NCBI RefSeq assembly: GCF_947623445.1
Contig: NC_135240.1
Location: 5,456,001-5,520,000, forward strand
DNA: 64,000 nucleotides
Direction of reading: 5' to 3'
Source of the DNA: Clavelina lepadiformis
Taxonomy: Eukaryota; Chordata; Ascidiacea; Aplousobranchia; Clavelinidae
Shown here: piece by piece, positions 57,634 through 64,000 of the stretch
How the letters are laid out: the number at the start of each line of letters is the position of its first letter
How positions within the stretch are numbered: the stretch's first letter is position 1
Program-made: the position numbers and the translations under genes
Notes under the pieces: model-generated
Database searches by the model: none
What the model was told of the DNA's origin: nothing
Seen by the model: the letters and a program-made list of their open reading frames with translations, nothing else

Positions 57634-58715
57634 GGAGGGTTTATGACGTAAATTAAACAAAACTCTTGAGAATTTCAACTTCAGGAGAAGATTTGCAAAG
57701 GGTGAAACCGCTCCAAGCGCTGATAGTTTCCGATTAAGCTTTCTGCTTTACCTAAAGTTTTCAGTTATTTTTTGGTAATTGTTGTGTAAACGCTGTTCAT
57801 CATAAGACTTATCTCAAGTGAATTCGCTGTGATATAAAATATCTTGGAATAAAATTTGCAGCATTTTCGAACATTGACATACTCTCTTGCTGTTTCTATG
57901 GCTTTCAATGTTATACAGAATGGAGAATGGAGGTGCTGCATTTATTTGCTTCATTGATTTTCTGAATTTTATTTTTTTAAAACAAGAAATTTTAATCAAA
58001 TTATGAGTCGGTGGAGTCATGCTGATATCTACGTCACCGGTTAAGACACTTGTTTTTTTCAATGTTATTAAGATTTTATTTCTTTAAGTTCTTTATTTAC
58101 GCAAGTTAGTTCGATTAAAAATTGTTTACCGGAAACTATCGAAACTAAAAGAAATGGAAAAATGAGTCAAAAGGTTGTTTACATAATTTAAATTATTGCA
58201 ATTATTTAATTGCAGAGAATAACTCTGTTTGGGCAAGTTTTGCTAGAGGAGCATTTTGCAGAAATGAACGTTGACCAAAAACAATTCATGATCAAAGTTT
58301 TTCCGCTACTAAGAATAATTCGATAGCCAATGGCGCTCAAACGGTGAAACATATTTCTCCAATTTATCTGGATTAAAATATTTACAAAGCATTCTCTTGG
58401 CCTCGAGATTAACTTCAACCTGCCATATATGAACCTGCTCTCGGCTTTCGGTATTTCTCTCATAAATTGATCGAAACTGCTCAAGGCTTTTTCGTTTTCA
58501 ATTTGATTATATTCCTGATTCAAATATGACTGCCAGCAAGCTGATACTTTAAGATTAAAATCATCTACTTTTTGCAGTTTCTCAAAAAAGTTTTGTTTAA
58601 AGTATAATACAGATAATTAGTGGTCACATTCGCCCAGTTCACATGACCTTTTGACAACGTGATTTAAGCAAAAACTTCTGCAATAATACCAGCTACAATC
58701 TAAAACATAAACAAT
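57634..58715. other. Upstream region of copy E, gene-free
   Basis: It contains GGCGCTCAAACG (about 58332) and GATCGAAACTGCTCAAGGC (about 58468) with a following T run, the same motif pair seen upstream of copies D and F and, inverted, of B. Duplicated at 62674-63760. Confidence 0.5.
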
Positions 58716-59480
58716 CAACATAAACACATCGGATTGAAACACAAACTAACAATTTTATTCAAGATATCGAATACAGACTATAGCACATACGGTATTATGC
58801 AAAGAGTCCTGCAAATCAGTAAACGCTTAAAGTATGGAACGACGCCGTATCTAGCCTATCTACAGCTTTTCGAATGCGTTCTGACCTCCTCAAGTCAAGT
58901 GCAGGTAACGACGTTGGTTGAGTAGATACTCCTTCATTCGAATCATTTTCATCATCTTTAATATCTCGCCACCAGCAGCATCAACATCCACAACAAAAAT
59001 CACGGTTAACAACATCACACTATCAAGCACGTCACTGTTTTCCGGCTGGAGAAACGTATCATGCACAATGCTTTCGTCATCACCAACAGAAGAAACCATT
59101 TGCTTAGTCAACGAAGAAAGATCTCTTAAGAACACGGCGGTTTCTCTACCCGACGGGAAACGAATTGTTGCATCAGTTTCTGGGACAAATGGCAACTCTT
59201 TGTCAATCACTCCCAATGCGGCAGAAGACAAGTCGTTTTTAAGAGTGTTTAAGGATTCGAACGCCTCTTCACTAAGCTTCCGTCGACCTTCTTGCGAGCG
59301 CTCTAAAGATAGTCTGGAAACTGACACTGCATAAAATCGCCTTAAAACCGCATAAAAAAGCAAGTAAGGATGTCTGTGCGCCAGACGCCATTTAGCGGTC
59401 ATTGTAAATTTTCTCTGTTTGACTAGTGTTCGAGCTCTTTTGGATAAAGATGGCAAAGCTTCTGCGCTTGTTACACTTTC
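58716..59480 (-). mobile_element. Ty3/Gypsy fossil, copy 4
   Basis: Copy of the right part of the relic at 48180-49863 (pol pieces only), starting abruptly at the duplication junction 58716 (matching 49095). Broken, with several breaks. It moved by segmental duplication, not by retrotransposition. Confidence 0.6.
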
Positions 59481-60629
59481 AGTTGGTGTGTTCTAATGCA
59501 AACGTCTTTAACCTTGGACAGTTGGATTAAAAATTTTCCCTATAACGGGTCACTTCCCAATAGAAAGACAATTTTCAGCCGGCAACATGGCGATTGTTAC
59601 GGTTTCACACTCAATGCGTCATATTAATAAAGTAAGAAATTTTCCGGTCCAATGCGCATTTGACGTCGATGTGGACTAGTTTGTTATTGTTTTGACGATA
59701 GCTGGTTCCAGGTCTAAGCTAAGTAGTAAGTTTTGTGTGGGTTAGAATTTTTGGTATTTTGGAGTATTTGTCTTAAAATTTTAAGCTAAAAACTTGTAAA
59801 GTTTAGGTAGATGTTATAAAAAACTGAGTACATGGATTCTGTTCAAATTAAGACTGTAGACAGTCATAACCTTGATCTCGTTGCAAGCCAAAATTCAGGA
59901 TAGGTTTATGATGTAGTTATGCGATGGTAGCTTCTTGATTTAACGTACTTTGCATTGAAAATCCTATCTTTTTGAATTGGGACATGACTCCTTTATACTT
60001 GTAACGTATCCAATAGCTTTGATACGCGTGATGTCGTCGATTTATTGTTTTTTAACTTCGATAATATATGACTCCTTAAAGGTCGTTTTTATCCCAGCCT
60101 TATACAAGCGTTTAAAATGAAGAGGCATGATGTAAGAATGTGAGTAAAATCCAACTGTACTTTATTTGATTATATGACTGCATGTGCATGCCGATTTAAG
60201 CGCACATCATTTTAAATAGTGCGCAAGCACGGAAAAATTTCTTACCAAAAAATCACTAATTACGATAGAAATGTTACAGTACAGGTGGCGCCACACACTC
60301 ACCTGAAAACATGCGATATTTGTGCTAAACTGTGGTAACTTTATTATAAAAGAAACTGTATGTTTTGCGCGGTTTTTGCTGGGTTGTTCGTTACACTATT
60401 TTTAAACTAGTGGCACGCCAAATATTATCACAGTTGACAATTGGTAGGTGGAGCCTCTTAGGTTTATGAATTGAAATGTCTGACTAAAATAGCTTCCCTT
60501 ATTTTTCAGCTGTCTATTGCATTACACATTTCCCTGATTAGTGATTACGTTATTATTCAATCGTTTTAAGCTTTTATTTATTGTCAATTCATTCCTGTCG
60601 AATATTTTACATCGAATTACGGTGTCGGT

Positions 60630-62569
60630 TTAGCAGACATCTTTGAGCTCTCGAAAGAGGTTTTTCCAGTTGGTGACGTCACTGTTGAATCCGTCATCGA
60701 TGTCAAAAGGAAGTTCGCTTCCTCCCCAGTTCAAGCCCGCCAATGTGAGACGATATGTGAAGCACCCCGCGCCTGGTTTCTCCGCGTCTGGTTTGTGACA
60801 TCACGAGAAATGTATTTTTTAAGATTGTAATGTATATGCAAATATTGACTAATATAATAATATAATAACTTGATCGTCATTTCTCATAAAAAGCAAGTTT
60901 AAATGAACTTTGTCCGCCAAGTCTTTCTAGATTATGTTCTTTCATCAATATTCATGCTCATAACACTTAACATTTAACTTAAAATAAAACAATGTGACTT
61001 TTTTATAGTGTTGTACACTCTGACTTAAAAAAGCGAAAACTAAATTCTAAACAATTCAATTGCAAAAAACTTTTTTTATATCGTATCTAAAAAATCGCAA
61101 AAAAGTATGAAAGCAATAACCGACCTGCAATGCAAGTTCCGAAGCAAATTCCATCAATGGTTTCAAGAAAAACGTGCACTGCGTGGCCGACGTGGAAGTT
61201 GGAATATTTGGGAAGATCAATTTTCGGATTTCTGTTCTTGATGAATCGACGTTTGCGGAAGGAAAACACAACCCTGACCTGAAAAGCAATTTTCCTTTAA
61301 ATTCAGCTGGATAAACTTTATTGCAAAATATTACGAAATGTAGAAATAAAATCATACCATTTCCGTACAGCAAATAAAACAATGAGTGAGTTGTGATTAG
61401 TACATTTTGCCAGTGGGTGTTCTATATATTAAACAACAATCGTCCAAAACTCTGAAAGCTCGTTAATAAGCTCTTAGGACTGAGCTCTCAACGGTGTCGA
61501 AGCTTACCTTAACCCCGCAGTACCTGGCGGCGTCTCCCACTGCATCGAGAGAAGCGACAAAATCTGGATGAATTCGAATTTCAACGTCATCGTAACCTAC
61601 CACGTTTGCTGTTGGTTCGTATTCAACCAACTGACAATCTGTGAGATAATAGGTAAGTTTTTGCTCATGACTTGCGGTTTGTGCGTTTTTGTGAAAAAAA
61701 CATTGTTTAATCTTAAATGTCTAGGCTGTGATGTATCAATTGTAACGAGAAGGCCGACTATAAATTGGGGTAATTTTAAGAAAACTTAGTGAGCCGCATC
61801 ATGTGAAATGCCTACTCAAAATATCACGGCAACCGTATTTCTCAAGAAAAACATAATGCAACAAGTAAAGACTAAATAATCCAAAACCCCTCTCTTACCT
61901 CCTTCCTGTTTAGTATCGCAGCATTTTCTATCTCCTGGTCCACCGCACAATCCATCCTCGTATTTGCCGTTGCAGAAGTTTGTCGAGTTTTGGCAGGTTC
62001 CCAACGCTTCTTCGCAGGGTTCGTCGTCAACGCTCCAGTCCTCTTGTTCCTCCATACCTGTGGCAATTGTATATTTGCAATGAACGTTTTAAAAGTATTG
62101 GCTGGTTTATTGAAGTAAATCGTCTAGAAACGAAATCTATCAGATTTAACAACACGAAAAGTTGACATGAGATGAGAAAGTGACGTGTGAAATGCTGAAC
62201 AAAGCAAAGATCGAAAATAAGCTTACACTGAGCGTCGCAACCCATGCAGCATCTGAAGTGGTTTCCTCCGGTACAATTTCGCTCGGAGTCGTCTTTGTCA
62301 GCCCACCCTCCCATGCACTGGTTGGTCGGCCAATAAAGACAAGCTCCGCCGGCATCTCTGCATTCTTGGTCCGCGCCTGTAATTTGTTTTTTCGATCAGT
62401 GATAAAAATTTCAATTGCATTTGGCTCGGGTACAGCTTTAAATATACTAATATTTTACTTTTGAAAAGATAAAATTAAATACTACACTGCAAAACTTTTG
62501 CATAAAATTTGCAAAAATCTCACCAGTTACAACAGATAGCAAGAAGAGAGCAGTTATTGTCTTCAACAT
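60630..62569 (-). CDS. Secreted protein with two defensin-like cassettes and a degenerate M15-like domain, copy F (D/E chimera)
   Basis: Six exons: 62524-62569, 62227-62376, 61899-62057, 61508-61638, 61125-61278, 60630-60787; 265 residues, uninterrupted. Signal peptide and cassette 1 are E-type (MLKTITALFLLSVVTG); most of cassette 2 and the whole C-terminal domain are D-type (KIDLPKYSNFHVGHAVHV, SELPFDIDDGFNSD). Exon 3 combines both: the EEQEDW start is E-type, the downstream VDDEPCEE is D-type, with one further E-like base near 61969. The promoter region is E-type, so a D-type C-terminal domain is now under E-type control. Confidence 0.78.
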
Positions 62570-62666
62570 CTTTCTTCAGCAATTGTTGTAATCTTCTTCA
62601 AGTTGAACAAAAAGTTAGTGACAAAATTGATAGGACTTAAATGACTGAGGCCACCAACGACTGTGA

Positions 62667-62673
62667 TTATATA
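62667..62673 (-). promoter_or_regulatory. TATA box of copy F
   Basis: TATATAA on the minus strand, identical in position and flanks to that of copy E. Confidence 0.6.
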
Positions 62674-64000
62674 GGAGGGTTTATGATGTAAATTAAACAA
62701 AACTCTTGAGAATTTCAACTTCAGGAGAAGATTTGCAAAGGGTATAACCGCTCCAAGCGCTGATAGTTTCCGATTAAGCTTTCTGCTTTACCTAAAGTTT
62801 TCAGTTATTTTTTGGTAATTGTTGTGTAAACGCTGTTCATCATAAGACTTATCTCAAGTGAATTCGCTGTGATATAAAATATCTTGGAATAAAATTTGCA
62901 GCATTTTCGAACATTGACATACTCTCTTGCTGTTTCTATGGCTTTCAATGTTATACAGAATGGAGAATGGAGGTGCTGCATTTATTTGCTTCATTGATTT
63001 TCTGAATTTTATTTTTTTAAAACAAGAAATTTTAATCAAATTATGAGTCGGTGGAGTCATGCTGATATCTACGTCACCGGTTAAGACACTTGTTTTTTTC
63101 AATGTTATTAAGATTTTATTTCTTTAAGTTCTTTATTTACGCAAGTTAGTTCGATTAAAAATTGTTTACCGGAAACTATCGAAACTAAAAGAAATGGAAA
63201 AATGAGTCAAAAGGTTGTTTACATAATTTAAATTATTGCAATTATTTAATTGCAGAGAATAACTCTGTTTGGGCAAGTTTTGCTAGAGGAGCATTTTGCA
63301 GAAATGAACGTTGACCAAAAACAATTCATGATCAAAGTTTTTCCGCTACTAAGAATAATTCGATAGCCAATGGCGCTCAAACGGTGAAACATATTTCTCC
63401 AATTTATCTGGATTAAAAATATTTACAAAGCATTCTCTTGGCCTCGAGATTAACTTCAACCTGCCATATATGAACCTGCTCTCGGCTTTCGGTATTTCTC
63501 TCATAAATTGATCGAAACTGCTCAAGGCTTTTTCGTTTTCAATTTGATTATATTCCTGATTCAAATATGACTGCCAGCAAGCTGATACTTTAAGATTAAA
63601 ATCATCTACTTTTTGCAGTTTCTCAAAAAAGTTTTGTTTAAAGTATAATGCAGATAAAACATATCTCCATCCAGATCGAATGCCAGATTTAAGGTGAAGA
63701 AAGCAAAATTGACAATTAGTGGTCACATTCGCCCAGTTCACATGACCTTTTGACAACGTGATTTAAGCAAAAACTTCTGCACTAATACAAACTACAACCT
63801 TGCCTCGAGCAATCAGCACATGCGCATGCAACATTCATAGGTTACGATGCGGCACACACAAAATTTGCTTCACAGAAACTGTCTGTAACTGTGACCTGAT
63901 TCTTTAAAATCGAAAAGACTTCTTCGAACAGGATTATGATATATTTTTTCAGCATACAGGCTTGGACTGCGATTAGTTGTAATTCCACTTTAAACTAAAG
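62674..64000. other. Upstream region of copy F to window end, gene-free
   Basis: Repeats 57634-58690, including GGCGCTCAAACG (about 63372) and GATCGAAACTGCTCAAGGC (about 63509). From about 63780 the sequence is unique in the window, and no gene was recognised. Confidence 0.45.

Larger units (their letters stand above)
58716..63760. repeat. Composite duplicated block: D-type left part, E-type right part
   Basis: 58716 to about 62045 follows 49095 to about 52403 closely (Gypsy relic, spacer, exons 6-3 of copy D). From about 62047 to about 63660, and again after a roughly 60-base extra stretch, it follows copy E and its upstream region (57007-58690). The switch is inside exon 3 of copy F. Confidence 0.85.

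Noticed and set aside
58890-59456. 188-codon minus-strand frame as a host gene
   Set aside because: Its content matches Ty3/Gypsy pol fragments, so it is treated as part of a fossil.

Overview
The window looks like animal nuclear DNA. It is AT-rich, with GT-AG introns, single-copy eukaryotic housekeeping genes, DNA transposons and retroelement fossils. A tunicate (ascidian) is my best guess. The genes are compact and chordate-like, and a CHCHD1-like gene and EIPR1 lie only 27 bases apart on one strand, as in the operons known from ascidians. The species is inference (about 0.5).

Left end (1-16110): the last-exon relic of a BBOX1-like gene; EIPR1 and a CHCHD1-like gene in a probable operon (minus strand); deoxyhypusine hydroxylase (DOHH, minus); a pogo/Tigger-type DNA transposon nested in a small hAT-like element; a broken Ty3/Gypsy fossil; and an 11-exon BBOX1-like dioxygenase gene (plus). 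From inside the CHCHD1-like gene onward, about 13.6 kb is repeated head to tail at 16111-29195. The repeat gives a second DOHH, a second nested transposon and a second BBOX1-like gene. A third BBOX1-like gene sits in an inverted block at 42727-49863.

Right half (29.8-64 kb): a family of six-exon genes for small secreted proteins, which I call copies A to F. Each protein has a signal peptide, two six-cysteine cassettes with beta-defensin-like spacing (one per exon, both exons phase 1-1), and a C-terminal domain that resembles M15-type peptidoglycan peptidases but lacks the usual zinc ligands. A, B, D, E and F read through as complete genes of about 262-265 residues. C is an orphan last exon. 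F is a D/E chimera formed by recombination inside exon 3. A TATA box sits about 100 bases before each start codon, and a recurrent GATCGAAACTGC-type motif lies upstream. I regard this family as the most likely undescribed system here: a tandem, recombining set of candidate bacteria-binding or antibacterial secreted proteins.

The locus is rich in duplications (tandem, inverted, chimeric). Some near-identical copies could be uncollapsed haplotypes in the assembly; read depth would decide. Exon limits were read by eye from splice signals, reading phase and comparison between copies.
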